A DNA stretch of 64,000 nucleotides from Mauremys mutica (taxonomy: Eukaryota > Chordata > Testudines > Geoemydidae): NCBI RefSeq assembly GCF_020497125.1, contig NC_059082.1:49250524-49314523 (forward strand), read 5' to 3'. Position 1 is the first letter of the stretch. Each line of letters starts with the position of its first letter. Under the pieces are notes generated by a model. The model made no database searches. It was given only the letters and a program-made list of their open reading frames with translations, and was not told where the DNA came from. Made by a program: the position numbers and the translations under genes. Shown piece after piece: positions 1 to 10,582 of the stretch.

Positions 1-226
1 TGCTTCCTCTGAATCCATTGCCTGCCTCAGCAAGAGGAGATAACAAAGTCACCTAAACTAACACCACACGGCACAGCAATAGCTAGGTCTCCACCCCAGC
101 CACCCACTGCCCGAGCCCCCCAAGTCAGCCCTCTCACTACTTTGCAATCTAAACAACCCACTCACCCACCCACTCAAACACCAGCTCATCAGCCCACTGA
201 CTCAGCCAGTCACAAGCCCATTCTAC
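1..226. other. No gene; C/A-rich flank
   Basis: C- and A-rich sequence with many short ccca and caccca runs. I see no coding potential and no repeat I can name. It is simply the left flank of the LTR that begins at 227. Confidence 0.4.
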
Positions 227-742
227 TGTGAGGGCTAGAACCTGGGCCTGTGGGGTGGCCGAAGCATCCCCACCACTACCCAGCAACCATGATATGCATT
301 ATGGAGATAAACACCACAGGAAATATCACCTCAGAAGGCGGGACTGACAACTTCCCTCAAGCCCCTGATTGGTCCAGGCACCCTATTTAAGCCTGACAGA
401 AGTGCCATGAAGCATCTGTGCAACTAGGTAGACAGCCCACCCAGTTGTAGTGATGGACCAGCCTCTCAGCTCTCCTCTGGACTTTGACCTTGACTTGGAC
501 CCCCAGCTTGTGCCCTTGGACTGTGATCTCGACCCTTGGCTTCAGTACTTGGACCCTGCCTCCTGCTTCAACCCCTGGCTTTGGTACTTGGATTCTGACC
601 CCAGTTTTTGACTCCTGGTTTTGGTGCTTGGATTCAGACTCCAGCCTTGACCCCTGGCTTCTGAACTTGATTCCCAAACTAAGGTCTTCTTGGACTCTGG
701 CCCTGAGCACGAGGCCTGACTGCCCAAGCCTCAGTTGTGACA
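227..742 (+). mobile_element. Gypsy-type solo LTR
   Basis: The segment opens with TGTGAGGGCT and can be closed at TGTGACA near 742, a TG...CA layout typical of LTRs. Near 370-395 there is an inverted CCAAT box (ATTGG) followed about 15 bp later by a TATA-like tatttaag, as expected for a U3 promoter. No primer-binding site or gag follows, so it is probably a solo LTR left by recombination between two LTRs. The flanks (ttctac on the left, tcctac on the right) are similar but are not an exact TSD, so the right boundary is approximate. Assignment to Ty3/gypsy rests on general resemblance to reptile LTRs and is inference. Confidence 0.55.
484..712 (+). repeat. Degenerate short repeats inside the LTR
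   Basis: Loose repeats of about 18-24 bp built on ctggctt, cttggac and ctgac motifs. They keep several frames open on both strands and produce spurious ORFs of 60-130 codons. They appear to be an internal expansion of the LTR, not a gene. Confidence 0.5.
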
Positions 743-1092
743 TCCTACTGAGATAGGAACTTGAAGGGTCAGGAGGATGACAAGCCACTGGGATTTGGCC
801 ATGGGAGCTAGAAGAGATGTACCAGGGTGGAGAATTGCTGAGGTCCCCACCTCAGGTGAACACTGTCCAATTCCCACAACACTCACCCCTCTTTCCTGCT
901 GCAGATAGGCCCCTCACTCACTGGGAAGAAAAGAGTGCCTCTCACAAAGAAGGCAACACAGTGGAAATATCAGTGCTGCTCACAAAGAAGGTGGTGAAGT
1001 GGGAAAATAAATCAGTGGCCCTCACAGAGATGGCTGACTTGATGGAACAGCAGCAGAAGTTCACCTATCTTGAGACTCAAAACTTTATTAAG

Positions 1093-1095
1093 CTG

Positions 1096-1130
<35 letters not shown>
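1093..1130. repeat. (GA)n microsatellite
   Basis: An almost uninterrupted run of GA dinucleotides within otherwise unclassified sequence. Confidence 0.9.
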
Positions 1131-1133
<3 letters not shown>

Positions 1134-1591
1134 CCAAATGCCTGAGTCTCCAGTAAAATATCAGAGACTCTGGTAGGTAGGTCTGAGTGTGGGGTGCAGG
1201 GAATGGGATGATGATGCAGAGATGGCAGAGGGGTGCATAGAATGAGAGCAGGGCAGGGAGACACCAGCAAGGAGCCAGAAAGTAGGGGAAATGTGGGGAC
1301 AAGAAACCTTAGCTGGAGTGGCTGGCATGGAAACAGAGAGCGCTGTTGTGCAACATGGAAATGGAGTAGTATGGATGTCTGTATGTGTACACAAGGTTGT
1401 ACATTTCTTTAGATAATGTTTTAAAGTTTAACACTGAAAAGCAGCTCACTGCCTTGCTCTCTAGGTCTTCTGTGGCTGCAAATGCTGTGGAAGCACTGGG
1501 GTGAGAGAAAAGATGACTGTGCATAGTGGTCTTTTCTGACCTCCCTAGAGGACATCTGGGTACTGAGATGCGCAAGAATGAAACAATAAAG

Positions 1592-1645
1592 ACTCAGATC
1601 CTCAAAGGTATTTAGGCACCTAACTCGCATTGATTTCAACTTAGA
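1592..1645 (+). mobile_element. Half of a fold-back MITE
   Basis: The arm cagatcctcaaaggtattta followed by ggcacctaact matches the arms of the complete fold-backs at 20382-20460 and 23732-23802. Only one arm is present here. The other is deleted or too diverged to see. Confidence 0.45.
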
Positions 1646-1649
1646 CCAC

Positions 1650-2816
1650 TCTGCTCCTTATTTTTTGCTGTGTTCCTTTGACCCTGTCTCTTCTTTGGCC
1701 TGCTAGGACCGTGTCTTCTGAAGATATTGCCAGCTGGCACCCAAGAAGATGCGATCGCATAGGGATGCTGAGCTGTCCCTCTGCTGGATGTGCAAAGACC
1801 CGAAGACTTTCATAGGAAACATTTGCACACGTGTGCAACGTGAATGAGGGTAATGTTCACAATGCACATGATTGTTTCCTGCAGACTAGTTATGTGTCAC
1901 TCATTGCTGAGTGTGTTTCCTCAGTGCACTGACAGGTGGCAGTAAAGTCCCTGCAAATGGAGAGGCAGCAGGGCTGTGTCTGTCTCCTTGACTGAGAATG
2001 CTTTGTAGTGTCCTCAAGCAGACCTGGAAATGACCATCCAAGGTGGTGAAAGCATAGGGAGCTGTTCTGTGCATTCAGTTTAATCAGTGTTCACCTGTCC
2101 TGTAGGCCATCCTGCTTAGAGATGGAGGAGAAGGGTGTGTATGTGTGTGAAAGTCATGTGTTAAAGGGGCTGCTAATCCATCATCCCAGATCCTTTAAAT
2201 GAAACCTTAATATCTGCTAGAGCTCCTTATACTTCTTTAGTGATCTTTGCCCTGCTGGCCTAATCACTGAGTTGGCAAATCCCCCATGTGCCTGCTGTAG
2301 CAGGTCTGCCTCTGTCAATGGCTTTGTGTTTCTGTGCTAGAATCCTGAAACTAAATCCCTTTGAATTTGGGAGGACTGTTTCTGTTTCGAATCACGGAAT
2401 TGAACCTGCCCTATGGCTTTAATTCTGGCCTGGACTTAAAATGAGAGATGATCAATTTTCCTCATTCTACTTAGAAGTGTTCTTGTGAGATGTCAGTCCA
2501 AATTGATAAGCACAGCTCATGAGTTTTCAGTATCATCAAATTTCAGTCTGAAGCCTGACCCTCATCTAGATCCACACCCAACCAAAAGCTAACCTGGGAC
2601 CAAACTCTGTCCATGTTTCATTAGATAGTGTATGTGTATGGGCATGAGTTGGTATATTTGGGTGTTTGCACTTGTGTCTGTACTGTAGGTGTTTTGCTAA
2701 ATGTTGGTGTGCGTCTATTAGCAGCTGTGTGTCTCTGTGTATCTTAGTGTTGCATGTTTGTGGACCTGTGTGAGTGTCTGTGGATCTCTGTTTATTACTG
2801 TGTTTGGGTGTTTCTA
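1650..2816. other. No gene; T/G-rich unclassified DNA
   Basis: I see no coding region or nameable element. From about 2620 to 2815 the sequence is a degenerate TG-rich tract (repeated tgtgtg, gtgtct, tgggtgtt), probably an old dinucleotide repeat. Confidence 0.4.
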
Positions 2817-2824
2817 TGTAGAGA

Positions 2825-2983
2825 CAGGGCTGCCCGGGGGGGGGGGCAAGTGGGGCAATTTGCCCCAGTCCCCACAGGGGCCCCCACGAGAATATAGTAT
2901 TCTATAATATTGCAACTTTTTTTATGGAAGGGGCCCCCAAAATTGCTTTGCCCCAGGCCCCCTGAATCCTCTGGGCGGTCCTG
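2825..2983. mobile_element. hAT-type MITE with perfect TSD
   Basis: The 159-bp element starts CAGGGCTGCCC and ends GGGCGGTCCTG, whose reverse complement is CAGGACCGCCC, so the termini are imperfect inverted repeats. It is flanked on both sides by the identical 8-mer TGTAGAGA (2817-2824 and 2984-2991). An 8-bp TSD with CAGGG-type termini is the signature of hAT transposons. A G10 homopolymer lies just inside the left end. There is no ORF, so it is non-autonomous. Confidence 0.88.
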
Positions 2984-2991
2984 TGTAGAGA

Positions 2992-4855
2992 GGTGTTCAC
3001 AGGACCTTGTCAGTGTCTCCTCAGGCAATTCTCCCATCAGTGGCCTAACAACAGGACTGCTCTCAAGGCTAGCAACGGTGGAAGCATTAGTGTCGACCGG
3101 CTGCTGGTGTTTCTACTACTGTGTCATCTAACCTGGGTCATTGAGATTAGACCAGTGCTGGGCATATTCCCTAAAATTCTCTGTGCAGACAATGCCTAGA
3201 GGTGCAGGGGCATAGGTGAAGATCTCTTCTCTCTCTTTTAGGGGAAGTGGGAGCTGCCTGCCATGCTGGTGTAGTGCAGGTTCACCTCTCCTCGGGGGTG
3301 GGGGCACCTCCCAAGCTCCCTGGAACTTGGATTTCACAGCTGAAGTTCTAACAGACGCCATTCCCTCTCCCACGCCTCAGTGATATAGCTGCTCTCTGTA
3401 TCTCTGACTCCATCCCGTGATCAGCTAAAAAGGAAATCTCCCTCTCCACTGAGCAAAAAGATTTGTCCTTCATTCAGTGTTTCAGCCCCTTCCCCTCTCA
3501 TCTCCCCTGACTCGCTCTGCTGTCACTGAATCACTCCAGGCTGCTAGAAATGTTTCTTTCCACACACTGAGCAGGGGCAGATTGGAGGAGGTGATAGCAG
3601 GGACCAGCTGTGGAGGACTGGAGCAACACTGACAGCTCACTGACAATTCCCTGTCCAGGAGTTCAGCTGTTGGAATTCAGCCTCTCAGGTGCTCAGTAAA
3701 GATGTACGTACATTCACTGGCAGACACATGTCTACAATATATGCACATGTATGTGCACACAGTTACACATGTAAACAAATCAGAAAAGCATATAGACTAT
3801 GCACACATCTATGTATTTATGCCCCAGCGTGGACAAACACATCAGATGATGCAATGCATTGGTAGACATACTCACCAACACACACATGCTCTTACACATA
3901 CCACAGATACATGTCAGTCCAGCTGCTGACCACTTTCCTTAAAGCTTTAACACTGAGCTCTGGACTCTGCTTCAGGGAGTTGGGTTTTTCACTCTCTCAT
4001 CATCTGTGTTTTACATAAATTGATCAGGCTGTTCGCTGGTTTCTGGGCTGCGCAATGGGACATAGCGCCTTTTGCCTCTAGGTCACTAGTTGAAATCCAG
4101 ACCTCATCCAGACAGATGAGGCCTTTGGAAGATTGTCACTGCAACATATCATCAAACACCAGCTCAGTCTGCTGCGTGATGCCCTCTTGGACGCACCAAT
4201 ATTCTCCTGATGCACGGGAACCTTGGTGGAAACCAGCAGCAGTGTCAATGCGAGGCTCTCCTGGCCCTTTTCAGGCTCCCTAGGTATCTCTATTACTAAC
4301 AAACTCAATCTCACCCACCACCCACAGAGAATATCCCATTTTTTCTCTTTCTTTGACATGGCACAAAGAAAACGGGTGATGCAGGCTAGCGGTTTCTTCT
4401 GAGATTTCCTTCTTGGCATCAATGTGTGTCAGAAACTGACTGAGAAGGGCCTTGGTTGATGCTTTCTGCCATTGCCATTCTCCTGACTCACACAAACCAA
4501 GAAGGGGTGAAGCAGGGCATAGCAACCTGCATGGAGCTCAGAGGGAGGAGCACAGGTTGCAGGAAGGAAGCCTTTGGAAGAGGCACCAGGAACTCAGTCT
4601 GGGCACACATAGCTAGAATTCTAGCTGCAGTTGCAACATCTCTGTAAATAGTTTTCTTAATAAACAGCCAATTTAGAATCTGGAGTCCTCCATGTTATTA
4701 ACCAGCACGTGAATATGAAACAGAGTGGCAGCCGGCAGTCTAGTGAGATCCAGGCCAAGGAAAAGAATGTGATTAACAGGAAAATCAGCCACAGCAAAGC
4801 AAACCAGCATCAGGGAAGGACTCATCACCAGGAATGGTGGATTTCCAGACAAAAA
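2992..4855. other. No gene; low-complexity patches and a possible LTR end
   Basis: Unclassified DNA. About 3700-3910 is a degenerate (CA/TG)n-like tract. Near 4645-4670, ctgtaaatag is followed by aataaa just upstream of the gypsy remnant. This could be the polyadenylation end of a 5' LTR, but I cannot identify a primer-binding site after it. Confidence 0.35.
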
Positions 4856-4954
4856 GCCTTGCACAAGCATAGATGCAAGAATTGAATGCTTATCCAGAGC
4901 TGGCCAGGGAGGATTAAGATAAGCAAATGATGACACATCTTTTTTACTATCTCA

Positions 4955-5510
4955 TTGGGGAAAAAGCATGAGACACTGTTGCCAGGAATAAAGTCCAAAA
5001 CACTGGAACAACTGATTAAGGTGTTTGATGAGTACTGTGAGCCCAGACAGAATGAGACTGTAGAGAGAGAGACCATTTTTTCCTCAAACCAAGAAGCAGA
5101 AGAGGGAGTAGCTTGTTTTATTATGGAGCTGAGAACTCTGGCATCCACAAGTAACTTTGGAGACATAAAAGCCTCACTAATCAGAGACAGAATCATTTGT
5201 GGGACACATGATTCCAGCTTACAGGAGAGATTGTTGAGAGAAACAGAACTTACTCTAAAGAAATGCTTCTAAATAGCAAGGGTAGCTGAATTGTCCAGAG
5301 AAAGGATCAAAACAATGACCGCCACTAGTGCAGAACAAGTACACAGGTTAAAAGAAGCAGAACAGAGATGGACTGGCCAAGAATGCAAGCATCTGGGTCC
5401 AGTTTATATATTGGGGAAAGCAATATGAAAGCCACGGAGGAAAATTGCCAGCCTCTGGGCAATGGTGTAAGGGGTGTGGGAGACAGAGCCACTATGATCC
5501 AATGTCACTG
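4955..5510 (+). pseudogene. Gypsy gag remnant (capsid plus zinc knuckle)
   Basis: The first 105 codons (4955-5272) are open and resemble the retrotransposon gag/capsid region of Ty3/gypsy elements. Landmarks include VFDEYCEPRQNE, a short motif around ELRTLASTSNFG, and LIRDRIICGT followed by LQERLLRE. Homology starts upstream of the ATG (about 4860) and continues after the stop at 5270. A zinc-knuckle-like C-x2-C-x4-H lies at 5466-5492, but the final Cys is not in frame. The product would form the particle shell and bind RNA in an intact element. Here it is broken by stops and frameshifts. Confidence 0.72.
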
Positions 5511-6079
5511 CTACTCTGGGAAGAAAAAAGAAGCAGTATGCACAGTGAGTGAGGGCATGGACACTGCCCAGGGACAGAAGGAGATTGGCAATGTCCACAC
5601 ACTGCAAAAGGCTGCCAGCCATTCAACTATCATATTTGCAACTATCCTGTTAGATTAATGACCACTGTGATTCCAGATGGTTTATGAAGACAGCTGGAAA
5701 GTAACTCTATCTATACTGATAAACATCAATATTAGACTGGAGAAATGTGACTAAATGCTGGTTATGTGCTATAAAACATTCTAAGGCCAGTGGGCAAATG
5801 CAGGCTGTTGATAAGCAACCCTGAAAATGGAGACATTATCATCTGGAGTTTACATTAGTTGGCATATGAGGGTACTACCCACTGCTGGCAGCAGGGCAGC
5901 ACAAGCCATGGGTTTGATTGCAGTGCACCTCCAACATCCTCAACATGACAGGAGGGAGAATAGTCTCTGCGGGTCCTGTCCAGCATTGTAACTGAAAACA
6001 AGGACGTATTTCAAGGGCACCTGGATGGAAAGTTGAAGTTAGCAATAGACCCCCAGGGCAGTCTATGAGACTTGTGAAA

Positions 6080-6960
6080 TGCAGTGTTCCATTAGCTCTT
6101 GTGGAGCTTCTGAAGAGGGGATTGGCAAGCCTGCAAGGAAGAGGCATTATTACACCCACAGAAACTAGCCTGGCGTGGATCAGCAGCCAGGTAGCGGTGA
6201 GAAAACCTCAGGTAAGCTGAGGCTTGGCACTGATCCAACACACTGAGCAGGGCGCTGGGAAGAAGTCACTGAGGACCTGCTGACCAAGCTGTAAAGGGCA
6301 AACGGGATCGTTGTTCTGATGTCAAGTATAGGTTCTGGGTATTGTGCCAGATGAGCCACCAGCCACCTGACAGTCTTTGCCAAGCACCTTTTGGCAGGTA
6401 CCGCTGGGTACGAAGGCTGATGAGCATCAGCCCAGCCACAGAGATGTTCCAACACAAACTGAACCAGACGCTAGAGGGTATCAAGACTGCAACTGGTGAC
6501 ATTCTGATTGTAGAAGCAGGAGATGTCATGGAAGAGGACACCCAGGACCATGATACCAAGCTGTGACAACTGCTACACAGGTGCCAGAAGCAGAGTATTG
6601 GGCTGAATGCTGGCAGGCTGAAGCTGAGGAGAACCAAGGTCCCTCTACCAGATGTCTGTGGTATCCAGAGGGATTCTGGTCAGATCCTGAGAAGCTGAGA
6701 GCCATTCAGGAAATGCCCAAACCAAAGCATATGAAGGGAGTCCAGTGATTTATAGGGATGAAGAACTGTCTTTCTAGCTTCTGGGCACACCTCACAGAAG
6801 CATGTGAGCCTCGAGACAGTTAACACACAAGGACGCAGTGTGGGAATGGTCATAGACCCAAGAACAGACTCTGGAAAGAGTAAAGAAGAGCAGAAGTGAG
6901 TCACCAGTGCTAAACACTACAGCCCTGCAGAGCAACCAGAGCTATGGAGTGATGCCATGG
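6080..6960 (+). pseudogene. Gypsy reverse transcriptase remnant
   Basis: The N-terminal part (about 6100-6240) reads as an RT finger region (GIITPTETSLAWISSQVAVRKP). After a frame change, 6342-6566 reads PFGRYRWVRRL then ISPATEMFQHKLNQTLEG, typical of Ty3/gypsy RT. The catalytic motif that is normally (Y/A)xDD is TGDIL here, so the first Asp is lost. The downstream connection (GLNAGRLKLRR; PEKLRAIQEMPKPKHMKGVQ) is in yet another frame. The sequence between these blocks that should carry the first catalytic Asp is missing. This is a dead copy with no possible activity. Confidence 0.75.
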
Positions 6961-6989
6961 AGGCCTAGGAGCAGCAGATATTGACAGCC

Positions 6990-8640
6990 GGCAGCCCATA
7001 GCATTGGCTAGCAGGGCCCTGACAGATGCAGACAGGGGATATGCTCAGATACAACAGGAGCTCCTGGCTGTGCTATGTGGAATGGAATGGTTCCATCACT
7101 ATGATGTGATTGGAATAATAGAGACTTGGTGGGGTAGCTCACATGACTGGAGCACAGTCATGGATGGGTATAAACTGTTCAGCAAGGACAGGCAGTGAAG
7201 GAAATGTGCAGGAGTTGCACTGTATGTAAGAGAGCGGTATGATTGCTCAGAGCTCCAGTATGAAACTGGAGAAAAGCCTGTTGACAGTCTTTGGGTTAAG
7301 TTTAGAAGTGAGAGCAACACGGGTGATGTCGTGGTGGGCATGTGCTATAGAGCACCAGACCAGGAGGATGAGGTAGCCGAGGCTTTCTTCAGACAGTTAA
7401 CTAAAGTTTCCAGAACACATGCCCTGGTTCTAATGGAGGACTTCACTCATCCTGACATCTGCTGGGAGAGCAATGCAGCAGTGCGCTGACAATCCAGGAA
7501 GTTTTTGGAGGGTGTTGGGGACAACTTCCTGGTGCAACTATTGGAGGAACCAACCAGGGGCCTTTCTCCTCTTGACCTGCTGCTTACAAAAAGGGAAGAA
7601 TTGGTAGGGGAAGTAGAAGTGGGTGGCAACTGAGCAGCACTGACCATGAGATGGTTGAGTTCAGGATCCTCACAAAAGGAAGAAAGGAGAGTAGCAAAAT
7701 ACGGACCCTGGACTTCAGAAAAACAGACTTTGACTCCATTAGGGAACTGATGGGAAGGATCCCCTGGGAGGCTAATATGAGGGGGAAAGGAGTCCAGGAA
7801 AGCTGGCTGTATTTTAAAGAAGCCTTATTGAGGGCGCAGGAACAAACCATCCTGATTTGCAGAAAGAATAGCAAATATGGCAGGGGACCAGCTTGGCTTA
7901 ACAGAGAAACCTTCGGTGAGCTAAACACAAAAGAAAGTTTACAAGAAGTGGAAACCTGGTCAGATGTCTAGGGAGGAGTATAAAAATATTGCTCGAGCAT
8001 GCAGGGTTGTAATCAGGAAGGCCAAAACACAATTGGAATTGCAGATAGCAAGAAGGGTTTCTATGAAAATGATCAGGGGGCTGGGACACGATTTACGAGG
8101 AGAGGCTGACGGAACTGGGCTTATTTAGTCTGCAGAAGAGAACAGTGAGAGGGGATTTGATAGCAGCCTTCAACTACCTGAAGGGGGGGTTCCAAAGAGG
8201 ATGGAGCTTGGCTGTTCTCAGTGGTGGCAAATGACAGAACAAGGAGCAATGGTCTCAAGTTGCAGTGGGGGTCTAGGTTGGATATTAGGAAACTCTATTT
8301 CACTAGGAGGGTGGTGAAGCACTGGAATGGGTTACCTAGGGAGGTGGTGGAATCTCCTTCCTTAGAGGTTTTTAAGGTCAGGCTTGACAAAGCCCTGGCT
8401 GGGATGATTTAGTTGGGAATTGGTCCTGCTTTGAGCAGGGGGTTGGACTAGATGACCTCCTGAGGTCTCTTCCAACCCTAATCTTCTATGATTCTATGAT
8501 CAGTCCCCTTTGGGCAAAGGTTGAACGTGCAGTCTGAGTCATTAGAAAGCAGCATGGAAGCCACTGCTGAGTGCACCCATGTTCTTGAGATTCCAGAACT
8601 ATGAGGTGAGGGTAAAGTACTGCCCTGCAAAGCACAGATA
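6990..8640 (+). pseudogene. Gypsy RNase H remnant, split in two
   Basis: The left half (about 6990-7106) reads LASRALTDADRGYAQIQQEL then LAVLCGMEWFHHYD, matching the gypsy RNase H region before the conserved F-G-x-x-V-x-x-x-x-D-H-K-P-L block. The right half resumes at about 8497 with a decayed form of that block and runs through KPLLSAP, then RFQNYEVRVKYCPAKH to 8640. The 1.39 kb between is CR1 sequence. The right half carries in-frame stops, so the gene was decaying apart from the insertion. Confidence 0.72.
7107..8497 (+). mobile_element. CR1 LINE nested in gypsy RNase H, internally deleted
   Basis: The left part (7107-8060) is decayed CR1 ORF2 endonuclease: IIETWWGSSHDWS, GVALYVRER, GMCYRAP, and LVLMEDFTHPDICWE, where the usual GDFN is EDFT. 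It then reads into the linker region, with several stops and frameshifts. At about 8062 it jumps straight to the ORF2 C-terminus (MIRGLGHD, then [20 protein letters not shown]), so the whole RT domain is deleted. The 3' end carries the CR1 hallmark ggttggactagatgacctcc and terminal ttctatgattctatgat. Gypsy homology abuts both sides. Confidence 0.82.
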
Positions 8641-8789
8641 CATGGAGCAGGGCTTTCAGAGCACAACACGGATGGCTCCGTGGGACAGGGGATGTAGCAC
8701 GTTGATAGGCTCTAATACTGTCACATTTCAGAGGCGAGGCTTCAAGCAATCCAACAAAGCACTGAACAAGATGGATGCTACAGGCAGGA

Positions 8790-9005
8790 AGTGATCATAT
8801 TGCAGGGCTGGGCAGACTGCAAGGAGCAAGTGTCATAGGAGCTTACCTCTCCTACCAGGGGAGGGATGAGCTGAGTGTGCAAGATGGGATTTTGTTTAGA
8901 GGATTTGGCAGTAATCCCAGCAGATTTAAGAGCTGACAGCATGTGATGGCTCTATGCTTCACACCTGGAGATAGAGGCAGAGTGGAAATGAAGTTCACTG
9001 CAGAC
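8790..9005 (+). pseudogene. Gypsy integrase zinc-binding remnant
   Basis: Reading across frames, the segment gives a GRDELSVQDGILFRG motif (about 8860-8904), then a decayed stretch resembling VIPxxLR and HASHLGIEA, the usual approach to the H2C2 zinc-binding domain of gypsy integrase. Homology ends where the fold-back at 9011 begins. The assignment rests on short motifs only. Confidence 0.5.
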
Positions 9006-9010
9006 AGGGT

Positions 9011-9084
9011 GGCCCAGATCCTCAGCTGGGGCAACTTGCCACAGCTTCACTGGAGGCAAGGCACACAAGCTGAGGATCTGGTCC
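9011..9084. mobile_element. Short fold-back MITE
   Basis: Arms of 17 bp, ggcccagatcctcagct (9011-9027) and agctgaggatctggtcc (9068-9084), are reverse complements with one mismatch around a loop of about 40 nt. The same family is seen at 48406-48488. Confidence 0.6.
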
Positions 9085-9864
9085 AGCCTATCTAATTCCC
9101 TCCAAACAAGAAGCAAAGGATGCACGGAGCATCACTTTGTGGTGCAAACCCTCCCCATTGATCCCAGACCATGTTTTGTTCCCCAGCTCTCCCCATTCCA
9201 TGCCACAGATGTGTTTGCCCAAGATATTTACCGAACAATGTGCCTTCAGTTATAGAGGATGGGAGAGCTGGAAAGATTTCCTTCTGGCTTTCTCTTAACT
9301 GATTCCAACTTGTCCCAATTACAAACTTGGAAGCATCTCATTAGTGGGAAGTGAGGTCTCCGGGAAATTGAGATTGTGGAAAGATTTCTCCCCAGCGGCA
9401 CAGAGATCAGGGTTGGCCAGCAAGCAAGTGGGTTAGGTGCTTATCATCTGAGCGTGTTTGCTGCCTATTGACACTTTCCCAAATTTTTCCCATGGGGACA
9501 CACAGGCGGAGTTGTGCAATCCTAGTAGCTTCAAAATTTCAACACACAATCCCTTGGTCACTGCCTGGGCACATCCCTCGTCACCGTGCTCCACTCTGCT
9601 CAGAGATGAGGCAGGGATGGTTTTCATTTCCTTGGCTGAAACTCTTTCCCCACACTTCTGCCCCCCCAAATGATTTTGATTTTAACCAAAAGGAGGTGGA
9701 GATGGGAGGGTTGGAGATTTAAGGGCAGCTTTCTGGGTGAGTTAGATGGTAAGCATTTAGAACCACAGCTACTCCCCTACAAACACAAGTGCCTGGAGTG
9801 AGGACAGCGAGGATTACATATTAATATAATAGCAAGTAGGCAGAGTGTGGAGAGGAAAGCTGGC
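9085..9864. other. No gene; unclassified
   Basis: I see no coding region and no repeat I can name. Short open frames here lack any recognisable domain. Confidence 0.35.
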
Positions 9865-10403
9865 TGTAACAGGGTGGCCTTGCCCATTAAGGCCAGGAGG
9901 CCTAGGGCCAGTCAGCCCTGTTCAGCTAGCCCTGCATTGCTACACCTGCACCTGAGAGGAGCAAAACCCAGCAGCTGAGGCCTGACAGGGGAGGAGAGCA
10001 GACAACTGCTCCTACCTGGGGGCAGGAAGCCGGATGAGGTCCAGGAGCTGTCTGAGGATTGTGGCTGGCCAGGACTCTTTGTTGGAGGATGGGCCAGAGC
10101 CCAGGTATTTGTTGGTGGGCTTTGAGACAGGCTGTTGCAGCTGGGGCCTGCTGTAAGGAAAGGGGATTGGATTCCAAATGCAGCTGGGCTGAGGATGCCT
10201 TTGTTTTGTGCTTCTCTTGCACTTTATCTACAGGACTCCGTGACCCTGGATGGGGTTGAACGCTCTGAAGTGTCTTGGCCAGATGGTGGAGTCCTCCCTC
10301 TGGCTGGAGTAGGCTGACGAGCATGGTGGGGAAGCTGAGGTAGAGCAGCTGCAGTGCCACACTATGCTCCAAGGGGGAGCTTTGGGCTAGTGAGTCCTGT
10401 ACA
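9865..10403 (+). mobile_element. LTR-retrotransposon solo LTR
   Basis: The segment runs from TGTAACAGGG to CCTGTACA. Left flank ctggc and right flank gtggc share four of five bases, compatible with a decayed 5-bp TSD. No internal element follows: a MIR SINE begins immediately at 10404. I infer a gypsy-type solo LTR of about 540 bp. A 224-codon antisense ORF across it has no recognisable domain and is an artefact of composition. Confidence 0.6.
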
Positions 10404-10572
10404 GTGGCCTGGTGGTTACATCTGGCCTGGCACGCAGGAGAGCTAGGTTCAATTCTCAGCTCTGCCTGTGTGAGCTGAGGCAAGTCATCTAGTCCCTGTG
10501 CCTCAAGGCACGGTTCAAATGGGGATAACAATGAGGTGGCGAGCTCTTTGGGGCTGGTACTGTCCCTTGCTA
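10404..10572 (+). mobile_element. MIR-type SINE
   Basis: The tRNA-derived head (ggcctggtggttacatctgg, then aggttcaattctcagctctg, with a B-box-like ggttcaattc) is followed by the MIR core (gaggcaagtcatctagtccctg, then caaatggggataacaa). It is old and degenerate. Confidence 0.75.
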
Positions 10573-10582
10573 TGTTTGTGCA

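Larger units (their letters stand above)
4860..9005 (+). mobile_element. Decayed Ty3/gypsy element, split by a CR1
   Basis: Fragments of a gypsy polyprotein appear in the canonical order: gag (4860-5510), RT (about 6080-6760), RNase H (6990-7106, resuming 8497-8640) and the integrase zinc-binding region (about 8790-9005). Many stops and frameshifts separate them, so nothing intact is encoded. I cannot recognise protease or the integrase catalytic core. The RNase H domain is interrupted by a CR1 LINE (7107-8497), after which gypsy homology resumes at once, so the CR1 inserted into an existing gypsy copy. No bounding LTR pair is certain. Confidence 0.75.

Noticed and set aside
387..788. 133-codon minus-strand ORF
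   Set aside because: Made of degenerate repeats inside a solo LTR.
10404..10500. tRNA gene
   Set aside because: A B-box-like sequence is present, but the context is a MIR SINE and no cloverleaf can be drawn.
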